A DNA stretch of 17,786 nt. Origin: Ruminococcus sp. UBA4275. GTDB lineage: Bacteria > Bacillota > Clostridia > Oscillospirales > Ruminococcaceae. Under the pieces are notes generated by a model. That model saw only the letters and a list, made by a program, of their open reading frames with translations, did not search any database and was not told where the DNA came from. Shown in pieces: positions 7,024 through 15,000 of this stretch. The stretch's first letter is position 1. The number at the start of each line of letters is the position of its first letter. The DNA lies in NCBI GenBank assembly GCA_002395085.1, contig DGVV01000177.1:1-17786 (forward strand), written 5' to 3'. Both the position numbers and the translations under genes were made by a program.

Positions 7024-7467
7024 ATGAGCCCTTACCCGCAGCCCGCTGAGATTCTCCTCGCGCTGCTTCGTGCCCGCGGCATCCGGACGCTGCGGGAGTT
7101 TGAGGCGGGATGCATCCCGCTGCCTGCCTGCCCCCGCTTCATTACCATCGGCAATGCGGAGGTGCTGACCGGTCAGCCCTTCTCCTGCCGCGGCGAATCT
7201 GCTGCCGGTGTCTCCCTCAGACTCCGCATCCGGATGCACGCGCTGCGCAATGCCTCAGAACAGGAATTGCTCGATCTCTGGTTCGATGCCGTGCTGCCTG
7301 CCCTCGCGGATGCCGGTCTCGCTGTGCGGAATGTGCAGCGCGGCGAGATTCAATATGACTGCAAAATTGACCGGCTTGTCTGTGAAGTCAATGTCACGCT
7401 GGAGGGACTCCTCCGCAAAACCGGTCTGCAATCCGGAGAGGAGGGTGCGGATGCTGCTTCGTGCTGA
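7024..7467 (+). CDS. Neck or tail-completion-like protein
   Basis: A 147-residue protein. ATG 7024 is preferred over the upstream in-frame GTG at 7003 because CGGAGGTG (7008-7015) sits 8 bases before it. The central part (VSLRLRIRMHALRNASEQELLDLWFDAVLPALADAGL) and the beta-rich end (IQYDCKIDRLVCEVNVTLEGLL) resemble neck and tail-terminator proteins of contractile-tail phages, such as the XkdI/XkdJ position in PBSX. Exact assignment is not possible by eye. The 3' end overlaps the next gene by 17 bases, as in compact phage operons. Confidence 0.6.
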   Translation: MSPYPQPAEILLALLRARGIRTLREFEAGCIPLPACPRFITIGNAEVLTGQPFSCRGESAAGVSLRLRIRMHALRNASEQELLDLWFDAVLPALADAGLAVRNVQRGEIQYDCKIDRLVCEVNVTLEGLLRKTGLQSGEEGADAASC

Positions 7468-7837
7468 CTGGGCCGATTCCCGCCCCGATGTGACGCTCGG
7501 TTCTCTCATTCTCCCCGCTGAACACTACAGCGTTCAGTGCAGCATCGCTGCTGTGCAGATGGGACTCGCTGACGGGGCGCAGACCGAAATCCTCCTTGGT
7601 GAAAAGCCGTGTCAGTTTCAGTTCTCCGGCAGAACCGCCGCTTTCAGCGCGATGGAACTGCTGGTCTCTCTCCGCGCTGCTATGCAGACGCATTCCGCCT
7701 TCAGTTTCGACTTCTGCGGTGCGGCGTTTTCCGGTATGCACATCACCGGATGCCGCTGCGAAACGGATCAGAATACCAAAATCGCTGCGTACAGCATTAC
7801 GATGACCGGAACTCTGACGGAGGCTCAGCCGACATGA
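7451..7837 (+). CDS. Small tail-associated protein of unknown type
   Basis: A 128-residue protein from ATG 7451, with GAGGAGGG about 6 bases upstream, inside the end of the previous gene. It is predicted to be mostly beta, with one helix (SAMELLVSLRAAMQTH, about residues 65-80) and a strand-rich C-terminus ending KIAAYSITMTGTL. The layout recalls GpU-type tail proteins or a small tube-like protein, but I do not recognise the family. It is the only gene between the neck-like protein and the hub-like protein, where a contractile phage would carry sheath, tube and tape measure. Confidence 0.6.
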   Translation: MLLRADWADSRPDVTLGSLILPAEHYSVQCSIAAVQMGLADGAQTEILLGEKPCQFQFSGRTAAFSAMELLVSLRAAMQTHSAFSFDFCGAAFSGMHITGCRCETDQNTKIAAYSITMTGTLTEAQPT

Positions 7838-8757
7838 ACATTGCTCTGATTTGTACCGACAGCAGCGGCAGCAGCACAACCCTCTCAGAATGCGTCCGCT
7901 TCTCCCTCGTCTGCGAACGCTATGTGCCGGATGCACGACTCGATCTCACTGTGCGCGCCGGTCAGCTTGCCAATCTGCCCGTCGATACCGTGCTGCAAAT
8001 CGACGGGCGGCAAGCCTTCCGCGGATGGGTGCTGTCTGCACAGAACATCCGCCAGAACGGCATGGACCTGCTGCGCCTGCACGCGAGAGGCTATCCTGCG
8101 CTGCTGCTGCGCAATCAACTGACGCCCGGTGTTCATTACGATGTCACGCTGCAATCGCTCCTCGAAGCCTATCCGCTGCCGCATATCTCCTATCAGGATG
8201 TTCCTGAAACCATTAACTATGTCTACGTCAAGGAACATACCGCCCTCTGGGATGCCGTCATTGCCTATAACTATAAGCGCAGCAGGGGGTATCCCTTCGT
8301 GCGCATGACCGGTATGGTCTGCGTGCGTACACCCGATGATCAGCGCAGCATCTCGCTGGACGAAGAACACATCCTCAGCGTGCGCAGCGGTTGTGACCAC
8401 AGCGGTATGATCAGCAGAATCGAAATGGCGGACATCGACGGAACATACGGGACATTTGTACTCGATAACCCCGAAGCCCTCCGGCGCGGGATCATCTCTG
8501 TCCGGCAGATGCCCTTTGACCGGCAGTTTCTTCATGACCCGACCGATTCCCTCAGACTCCGCATCGCCTGCGGCAACCGCAGAATGCGCTCCCGTACCGT
8601 CCGCTACCTCGGCTGGTGCGGCGAGGATGTCTGCGATACCCTCTCGGCGGACGGCATCTCCGGCGAAATCGGCAGGGTTGTGATCACCGGCGACGCGAAA
8701 GGCATCGCGACTGCCGATACGCTCTATTTCGACGATTTCTGTAACCGCGAAGGCTGA
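7834..8757 (+). CDS. Tail hub-like protein (gpD/XkdQ type)
   Basis: A 307-residue protein starting at ATG 7834, overlapping the previous stop by 4 bases (ATGA), with ACGGAGG at 7817-7823. It resembles hub proteins of the gpD/gp44/XkdQ type: an N-terminal beta region with LRLHARGYPALLLRNQL, a helical piece with TALWDAVIAYNYK followed by YPFVRMTGMVCV, and beta-rich ends. In full phages the hub trimer sits at the tail tip below the tape measure and carries the puncturing device. Here no tape measure, spike or fibre gene follows; the cassette simply stops. The call is tentative. A weak 6-bp hairpin (TCTGCC 8759-8764 with GGCAGA 8774-8779) just after the stop may help end the transcript. Confidence 0.55.
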   Translation: MNIALICTDSSGSSTTLSECVRFSLVCERYVPDARLDLTVRAGQLANLPVDTVLQIDGRQAFRGWVLSAQNIRQNGMDLLRLHARGYPALLLRNQLTPGVHYDVTLQSLLEAYPLPHISYQDVPETINYVYVKEHTALWDAVIAYNYKRSRGYPFVRMTGMVCVRTPDDQRSISLDEEHILSVRSGCDHSGMISRIEMADIDGTYGTFVLDNPEALRRGIISVRQMPFDRQFLHDPTDSLRLRIACGNRRMRSRTVRYLGWCGEDVCDTLSADGISGEIGRVVITGDAKGIATADTLYFDDFCNREG

Positions 8758-8855
8758 TTCTGCCTGACAGCGCGGCAGATTTCCCGAAAAATCATCGCGG
8801 AACTGCGCCGTTTTGCTTCATTCTTACTTTTTTCTGAATTTTTTTGCAAAAGGTA

Positions 8856-8884
8856 TTCCATTTTTCACGCTTTTCTGGTATAAT
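8856..8884 (+). promoter_or_regulatory. Extended -10 promoter for the carboxypeptidase-like gene
   Basis: TGGTATAAT (8876-8884) is a perfect extended -10, with a weak -35 TTCCAT (8856-8861) at 17 bases. The predicted start near 8891 gives an 85-base leader holding two small dyads, TTGCA/TGCAA at 8899-8913 and GCAGAC/GTCTGC at about 8901 and 8936. The gene therefore has its own promoter, independent of the phage-like cassette. The rest of the 218-base gap 8758-8975 holds T-rich runs at 8821-8845 and no gene. Confidence 0.8.
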
Positions 8885-8975
8885 AACAGTAATCGACTTT
8901 GCAGACATTGCAATTTGTTATATGTAATATCAATCGTCTGCGTGTTGGAATACTTTGCTTTTTAGGAGATGGTGT

Positions 8976-10373
8976 ATGATGCTGAAACGGCTCTGCGCCG
9001 CGCTGCTGACCGCTGCGGTCTCTGCGGGCGCTTTTCTGACCTCTTTGCCTGCCTTGCGCGCTGAGGCACTCCTCTTTACCCCGAACTGTACTGTGCAGAG
9101 CGAATCTGCCGTGCTGATGAACCTCGACATCGGGGAGATTGTCTATGAGAAGGGCGCTGACATCAAACAGATGCCCGCTCAGCTTGTGCAGATTATGACT
9201 GCCGTGGTCGTGCTGGAAGAATGTGACGATCCGACCAAAAAACGGCTGACCGCTGAGGAGGAAATGTATGACATCTTCCGCGGCGCTGAGTATCAGGAGG
9301 ATCTCCGCTACGCCAACATCGAGGCGGGCGATACCCTCACCGTCGAGGACCTCCTCTACGCCATGATGCTCACTTCCTCCTGCGAAGCCGCGCAGATGCT
9401 TGTTACCGAATTCGGCGGCGGCGATGAGGACAAGTTTACCGAGAAAATGAACGAAAAAGCTGCGGAACTCGGTATGACAAATACCCGCTTTACCAATGGT
9501 ACGGGTCTCTACAGCGCGCGCAATGTCACCACCGCCCGCGATATGATGACACTCGTGCAGTATGCCGTCAATAATGTCCCGCGCTTCGATGTCATTGCTT
9601 CTGCCAATGTCTATACGCCGCCCAGTGCGGACGGAGAAGGGCGCACGGATGACTGGACCTGGACGCATTCCAATCTCATGACCCAGGAAACCAGCGAGTA
9701 TTTCTATAACGGCGTCCGCGGCATCAAAACCTCCAATTCGCAGGAGGGCGGCAGATGCATCGCCTGCAAAGGTTCGCGCGACGGCAATAACTATCTGCTC
9801 GTCTGCCTCAATTCTCCGCTCGAAGATCCGGAGGGCGAAAGCCACTTCTATCACCTCGAAGATGCCAAGAATATCCTCGACTGGGCCTTCATTCACCTGA
9901 CCTTCCAGGATGTGCTGGATGAATCCGCTTTGCTCGGACAGGTTAAGGTCAATAACGCAGAGGGCGATGATGTCGTCGTTCTCAGACCTGCGCAAGGGTA
10001 TTCCTGCATCTGGTGCGATACCACCGACATCAACAGTGTGCAGCAGATCTTCGATAAGCCCGCGGAAGTCGATGCGCCCGTCAAAGCCGGCGATAAACTC
10101 GGTACGGTGACGCTCAAACTCTCTGGCGATACACTCGCGGAAATCGACCTCATCGCTGCTTCCAGCGTGGAACGCTCCTTCTGGAAGTATAACCTCAGTG
10201 AGATTCCCGGTTTCTTCCGCTCGAAATACCTCAAGCGGACATGGGTGCTGGCAATCATCTTCTCGCTCATCTATATTGCGCTGTGCGTCTTCTTCGCATT
10301 CCGCTACCACGAGGAGCGCAAGAAACGTGCCGCCGCCCGCGCGGGTCACCTCCAGAGCAGAAATCAAAGATAA
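8976..10373 (+). CDS. Catalytically degenerate D-Ala-D-Ala carboxypeptidase homologue (DacF-like)
   Basis: A 465-residue exported membrane protein of peptidase family S11. ATG 8976 follows AGGAG (8964-8968) and opens a signal peptide. The family frame is clear: SAVLMNLDIGEIVYEKGAD (44-62), LLYAMMLTS (126-134), NGTGLYSARNVTTARDM (174-190), and a C-terminal membrane helix at about 422-442 with a basic tail inside. Working enzymes carry STTK, SGN and KTG. Here the same places read QLVQ (69-72), SSC (134-136) and KTS (251-253), so the nucleophilic Ser and the general-base Lys are both gone. The frame is otherwise intact, suggesting a retained non-catalytic role such as binding peptidoglycan or partners; that role is inference. 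It has its own promoter and terminator. Confidence 0.9.
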   Translation: MMLKRLCAALLTAAVSAGAFLTSLPALRAEALLFTPNCTVQSESAVLMNLDIGEIVYEKGADIKQMPAQLVQIMTAVVVLEECDDPTKKRLTAEEEMYDIFRGAEYQEDLRYANIEAGDTLTVEDLLYAMMLTSSCEAAQMLVTEFGGGDEDKFTEKMNEKAAELGMTNTRFTNGTGLYSARNVTTARDMMTLVQYAVNNVPRFDVIASANVYTPPSADGEGRTDDWTWTHSNLMTQETSEYFYNGVRGIKTSNSQEGGRCIACKGSRDGNNYLLVCLNSPLEDPEGESHFYHLEDAKNILDWAFIHLTFQDVLDESALLGQVKVNNAEGDDVVVLRPAQGYSCIWCDTTDINSVQQIFDKPAEVDAPVKAGDKLGTVTLKLSGDTLAEIDLIAASSVERSFWKYNLSEIPGFFRSKYLKRTWVLAIIFSLIYIALCVFFAFRYHEERKKRAAARAGHLQSRNQR

Positions 10374-10379
10374 ACAATC

Positions 10380-10415
10380 AGCGGAGAGCCGGTAAAACGG
10401 TTCTCCGCTGTTTTT
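10380..10415 (+). terminator. Rho-independent terminator
   Basis: AGCGGAGAGCCG (10380-10391) pairs with CGGTTCTCCGCT (10398-10409), with one G-T pair and a 6-base loop, followed by G and five T. It ends the carboxypeptidase-like transcript 6 bases after its stop. On the minus strand the stem is followed by GATTGTTTATCTTTG, so it may weakly stop transcription from birA too. It shares its stem core with the terminator at 242-283. Confidence 0.9.
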
Positions 10416-10419
10416 GTAA

Positions 10420-10507
10420 GGTATCGCTGCGCGATGATTTGTAACGGGCGCTGCCCAAACCCGCTTAATGGTCAGTGACCCATTATAGAACATCGCGAAG
10501 CGATACC
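10420..10507. repeat. Palindromic element related to the one at 1-194
   Basis: Outer arms of 17 bases (GGTATCGCTGCGCGATG at 10420-10436 and CATCGCGAAGCGATACC at 10491-10507) pair with one mismatch. Inside are two more stems: GGGC/GCCC (10446-10449 with 10453-10456) and TAATGG/CCATTA (10466-10471 with 10480-10485). The inner block reads hairpin, then AAACCCGC, then a hairpin opening TTAATGG. The reverse complement of 122-184 reads hairpin, then AAACTCCCGC, then a hairpin opening TTAAGGG. Flanks TCGCTGCGCGATGATTTG and TCGCTTCGCATGAATTTG also match. It lies between convergent genes, 4 bases from the birA stop. Confidence 0.8.
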
Positions 10508-10511
10508 GCAT

Positions 10512-11627
10512 TCACTTCAGGCGGATGCGGATTTCGCCGGTGCTGCGCCATTGCTCGGTGCCGTCTTCATACCGCACCAGCAAGCGCAAATCATCATCAA
10601 CCGCAAGCGCCGACGCTTCCCGCTCTGTGCCGTTCTCATTTACCGTGACCGCCTTGCCAAGTACGCATAACCGCTCCCGATAACCGCGCAGATACGCGCG
10701 TTCCATGATCCCTGCGTACTGCCGCAGCAGCGCCGCCGTCAGCGCCTCTGCCGTCTTCACGAACGCCGTCTCTGCATCCGCATCTGCCGGAAGAAGCGCG
10801 CCCGCAATCTCCCGCAGCTCCGGCGGAAATCCGTTCTCCGGTTCGGTCAGGTTGATGCCGATGCCCACAATCACATACTCCGGCTGCGCGGATGCCGTCT
10901 GCGCCTCCGCAAGAATCCCGCAGATCTTTTTGCCGCGCAGAAGCAGATCATTCACCCACTTGATCTCTGTGCGCACACCTGACACCTGCTCCGCTGCCTC
11001 CGCTGCCGCTACCGCCGCCATCGGCGTAATGCGCATCAGCTCCTGCGGTGTCATCTGCGGGCGCAGAAGCATACTCAGATACAGACCTGTGTGCGCAGGG
11101 GAGTAAAAACTGCGCCCCTGCCGCCCCTTGCCTGCCGTCTGGCGGCGCGATGCGATCACCGTGAACGCCGGTGCGCCTGCTTCTGCCATGCTCCGCAGCA
11201 GATCGTTCGTGGAGGTCACGCTGCTGTAGATGTGCAGCGGCGCGGGCGTTCCGCTCTGTGCGGCGATCTCGTTTGCAAGGGCGGCATCCGCTGCTGTGAC
11301 CTGCATCACCGGTTCAATCTGCCCCTGAATGTGCGCATTCAGCTCCGCAAGTTCCTCCGCCGGAATCCAAAGTTCCCGGTGTGCGCTGCCGCCTGCCGTC
11401 TGCACCGGATAGCGCGAAATGTACGCATCATCGACTGAAAAGCATACCACCCATCCGCTGCCGTCTGATTCCTTCGTGTTCCATTGCTCCGCGATCTCAC
11501 ACGCATAGGATGCCGTTAAAACCGGATAGAAGATCGGCTGCTCCGGCAGGCGCGGCGGGAATGTGCGCCAGCCGCTCGCTGCAATCAGCTCCAGTTCGCC
11601 CGAACCGACCGGTCTGTACAGGATCAC
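10512..11627 (-). CDS. birA: Biotin--[acetyl-CoA-carboxylase] ligase with an unusual N-terminal domain
   Basis: A 371-residue protein from GTG 11627, with GGAGG just upstream. Residues about 130-365 are a biotin protein ligase: STN (139-141), the biotinyl-AMP loop GKGRQGRSF (167-175), KWVNDL (223-228), KKICGIL (233-239), GIGIN (255-259) and a C-terminal beta domain. It joins biotin to carboxylase subunits via biotinyl-AMP. Residues 1-108, however, are not the DNA-binding helix-turn-helix of repressor-type BirA. They begin MILYRPVGSGELELIAASGW and contain FPPRLPEQPIFYPVL, which I recall from small stand-alone proteins of Clostridia often labelled ADP-ribosylation/crystallin J1. The frame is continuous and no internal start has a good ribosome site, so this appears a true fusion. 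The start overlaps the preceding 107-residue gene by 4 bases (GTGA). Confidence 0.9.
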   Translation of the reverse strand: MILYRPVGSGELELIAASGWRTFPPRLPEQPIFYPVLTASYACEIAEQWNTKESDGSGWVVCFSVDDAYISRYPVQTAGGSAHRELWIPAEELAELNAHIQGQIEPVMQVTAADAALANEIAAQSGTPAPLHIYSSVTSTNDLLRSMAEAGAPAFTVIASRRQTAGKGRQGRSFYSPAHTGLYLSMLLRPQMTPQELMRITPMAAVAAAEAAEQVSGVRTEIKWVNDLLLRGKKICGILAEAQTASAQPEYVIVGIGINLTEPENGFPPELREIAGALLPADADAETAFVKTAEALTAALLRQYAGIMERAYLRGYRERLCVLGKAVTVNENGTEREASALAVDDDLRLLVRYEDGTEQWRSTGEIRIRLK

Positions 11628-11947
11628 TGTGCGTTTCCTCCGTGCAGATCCAGAAAGCCCGCCGTGGTGGACTGGAACAGCGCCTCATTGAAATCCAGAC
11701 GCATGAGCTGGTTGCCCTGCGCCGCGAAATACAGCGTTGCCTTGTCTGTGATGATCTTGAACAACGCTTCGACGCCGTGCCCTTCGATCACGAACAGATA
11801 GCCGAATTGCAGCGTCAGCCCCGCAAGATTGTCATAATCTTCGCCCTCTTTCAGCAGACCGAGCGCTGCATTGCCGATGTTTTCCTTCAGCTCGCGGTTG
11901 CCGATTTCATTGCGCTCCTCCGGCTGCTTCTTCTTGAAAAGTCCCAT
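11624..11947 (-). CDS. Hypothetical 107-residue protein
   Basis: Start at ATG 11947, chosen for the AAAGGATCG ribosome site just upstream. No signal peptide or membrane helix is visible. The N-terminus is charged and basic (MGLFKKKQPEERNEIGNREL), followed by a helix (IGNAALGLLKEGEDYDNLAGL) and a beta-rich region to about residue 100. I do not recognise the family. It ends in a 4-base overlap with birA, so the two are probably translated together, and it follows purL by about 100 bases. A role linked to the ligase or its extra domain is possible but unsupported beyond position. Confidence 0.8.
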   Translation of the reverse strand: MGLFKKKQPEERNEIGNRELKENIGNAALGLLKEGEDYDNLAGLTLQFGYLFVIEGHGVEALFKIITDKATLYFAAQGNQLMRLDFNEALFQSTTAGFLDLHGGNAQ

Positions 11948-11973
11948 AAATTCGATCCTTTCTATGTGAAATT

Positions 11974-12022
11974 GCAGGGGTATCCGCATCATAACCGGAT
12001 ACCCCTGCGGTTTATGTTTTTT
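11974..12022. terminator. Strong hairpin between purL and the 107-residue gene
   Basis: GCAGGGGTATCCG (11974-11986) pairs perfectly over 13 bases with CGGATACCCCTGC (11996-12008) around a 9-base loop. On the plus strand it is followed by GGTTTATGTTTTTT, although no plus-strand gene reads toward it. On the minus strand, the direction of the operon, it is followed by AATTTCAC, so it is a weak terminator or more likely an mRNA-stabilising or processing hairpin separating purL from the downstream pair. Confidence 0.6.
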
Positions 12023-12048
12023 CGTATGATTTGCAGGACGCTAACCAC

Positions 12049-15000
12049 TTAGTCTGCGAAATAGCGCACGCCGCTCTCAAAGATCTTCTGATCCTTTTCG
12101 CCCGGCACATTCTTGCCCACCAGCGTGCCGATACGCTCGCTGTGACCCATCTTGCCAAGCACTCTGCCGTCAGGAGACGTGATGCCCTCGATTGCATCCA
12201 CGGAACCGTTCGGATTGAAGCGGATGTCCATCGTCGGACGGCCCGAAAGATCAACATACTGCGTTGCGATCTGACCGTTGTTTGCAAGACGCTGGAGCAG
12301 TGAGGTCGGTGCGACAAATCTGCCTTCGCCGTGCGAAATCGGGATCGTGTGCAGGTCGTCCACATTGCAGGCTGCCAGCCACGGCGACTTGTTCGATGCG
12401 ATGCGCGTGGTCACCATCATGCTCTGGTGACGTGCAATCGTGTTGAAGGTCAGCGTCGGGGAATTCTCGCTCATATCCGTAATCTCGCCGTACGGCACGA
12501 GACCCAGCTTGATCAGCGCCTGGAAGCCGTTGCAGATGCCCAGCATCAGACCGTCGCGCTGCTTCAGCAGCTTGTGAACTGCCTCTGTCACGCGCGGATT
12601 GCGGAAGAATGCCGTGATGAATTTGCCCGAACCGTCCGGCTCATCGCCGCCGGAGAAGCCGCCCGGCAGCATGATCATCTGCGACTGCTCGATCAGCTTC
12701 ACGGCTGCATCCACCGACTGCTCAATGTCAGAGGCGGTCAGGTTGCGGATGACCAGCACCTCCGGCTGTGCGCCCGCACGCTCAAATGCACGCGCAGTAT
12801 CGTATTCGCAGTTTGTGCCGGGGAAGACCGGAATCAGAACACGCGGCTTCGCGACCTTCACAGCCGGCACAGGACGCGAGCTTGCCTTGTGCGAATATGC
12901 CTCGATTGTTGCAAATGCCGTCTTGATGCGGCAGGGGAATACCGATTCCAGCTTGCCCTCCCATGCCTTCTGGAGCGTATCCAGAGAGATGGTCTGGGTG
13001 TCGGAGAAGATCTTGTACTGCTCGGTCGTTCTGCCGATGACCTCCTCGCCTGCCTTCGCTGCGCCTTCCAGCTCGATCAGGAACGAACCGGGGCAGATGT
13101 CAAACAGAATACGCTCCGGCAGCACCTTCGTGAACTCGAAGCCGATGTGGTTGCCGAATGCCATCTTCGCAAGACCCTCGGCAACACCGCCGTTCGAGAC
13201 CGTCCAGATTGCCTTCGCTCTGCCGTCGCTCACGATCTGCTCAAGCTGATCGAACACCGCACGGACGCTCTCCCAGTTCGGGAGTCCGCTGCTGCTGTAT
13301 TCCGGTGCGATGCGGATGACCGTATCGCCTGCGGACTTGAACTCCGTCGAGACAACACGCTTCGCATCTGCCACGGAAACGGCGAACGAAACCAGCGTCG
13401 GCGGGACATCAATATCCTCAAATGTACCGGACATCGAATCCTTGCCGCCGATGGATGCGCAGCTCAGTTCAAGCTGTGCCTTGAATGCGCCCAGCAGCGC
13501 CGAGAACGGCTTGCCCCAGCGCTTCGGATTGTTCTGCGTGCGCTCGAAATATTCCTGGAAGGTCAGCCAGCACTGCTCGCGCTTGCCGCCCGCTGCCAGC
13601 ACCTTTGCCACGGATTCGATCACGGCATAGATTGCACCGTGATACGGAGAATGCTCCGAATGCACCGGATGGAAGCCCCAGCCCATCAGCGAGCAGGTGG
13701 ACGTTTCACCCTTCAGCACCGGAATCTTCGCTGCCATTGCCTGCGAGGGCGTGAGCTGATAGACACCGCCGTAGGGCATCAGCACTGTGCCGGCACCGAT
13801 CGTCGAGTCGAACTTCTCGACCAGACCCTTCTGCGAGCAGACATTCAGGCTGCTCATCAGTTCGCGCCAGCCGTCCGGCGTATCCTCAAAGCGCGGATCA
13901 TGCTCCGGCTGCTTCGCCGGTGCTGCCGCGATGATATTCGTGTGCTTCTCTGCGCCGTTGGAATTCAGGAATTCACGGGAGAGGTCAACAATCGTGTTTC
14001 CGTTCCATGTCATGCGCAGACGCTCGGTGTCAGTCGCCTTTGCAACGACCGTTGCGAGCAGATTCTCCTTCGCTGCCGCTGCCATGAATGCTTCCACATC
14101 CTCCGGTGCAACGACAACTGCCATACGCTCCTGCGACTCGGAAATTGCAAGCTCCGTGCCGTCCAGACCGTCATATTTCTTCGGGACTGCGTTCAGGTCA
14201 ATGTCCAGACCGTCGGTCAGCTCACCGATTGCAACCGAGACACCGCCCGCGCCGAAGTCATTGCAGCGCTTGATCAGCTTCGTGACCGCCGGATCGCGGA
14301 ACAGACGCTGGAGTTTGCGCTCCTCAGGCGGATTGCCCTTCTGCACCTCTGCGCCGCAGTGCGTGAGGGATTCCAGTGTGTGTGACTTCGACGAACCCGT
14401 TGCGCCGCCGCAGCCGTCTCTGCCGGTCTTGCCGCCCAGCAGGATGATCACATCGCCCGGAACCGGACGCTCGCGGCGGATATTCTCTGCCGGTGCTGCA
14501 CCGACCACCGCGCCGATCTCCAGACGCTTTGCTACATAGCCCGAATGATACACCTCGGTGACATGACCCGTCGCAAGGCCGATCTGGTTGCCGTAAGAGC
14601 TGTAGCCGTTTGCTGCGCCGACCGTGATCTTGCGCTGCGGCAGCTTGCCCGGAATCGTATCGGCAACCGGAACAAGCGGATTCGCTGCGCCCGTCACGCG
14701 CATTGCCTGATACACATAGCTTCTGCCCGAAAGCGGGTCACGGATTGCACCGCCCAGACAGGTCGCTGCACCGCCGAACGGCTCAATCTCCGTCGGGTGG
14801 TTGTGCGTCTCATTCTTGAACATGAGAATCCAGTCTTCCTGTCCGTTGTCGGTGTCAATTTTGATCTTCACGGAGCAGGCGTTGATCTCCTCGCTCTCAT
14901 CCAGCGCCGGAATCTTGCCGTCTGCCTTCAGCTTGCGCATTGCCATTGTCGCCATGTCCATCAGCGTGACCGGCTTTGCCTCTCTGCCCAGCTCCTTGCG

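Noticed and set aside
8865..10511. A 548-codon minus-strand frame opposite the carboxypeptidase-like gene
   Set aside because: It mirrors a real gene with signal peptide, family motifs, promoter and terminator; no ribosome site or family match supports the antisense frame.
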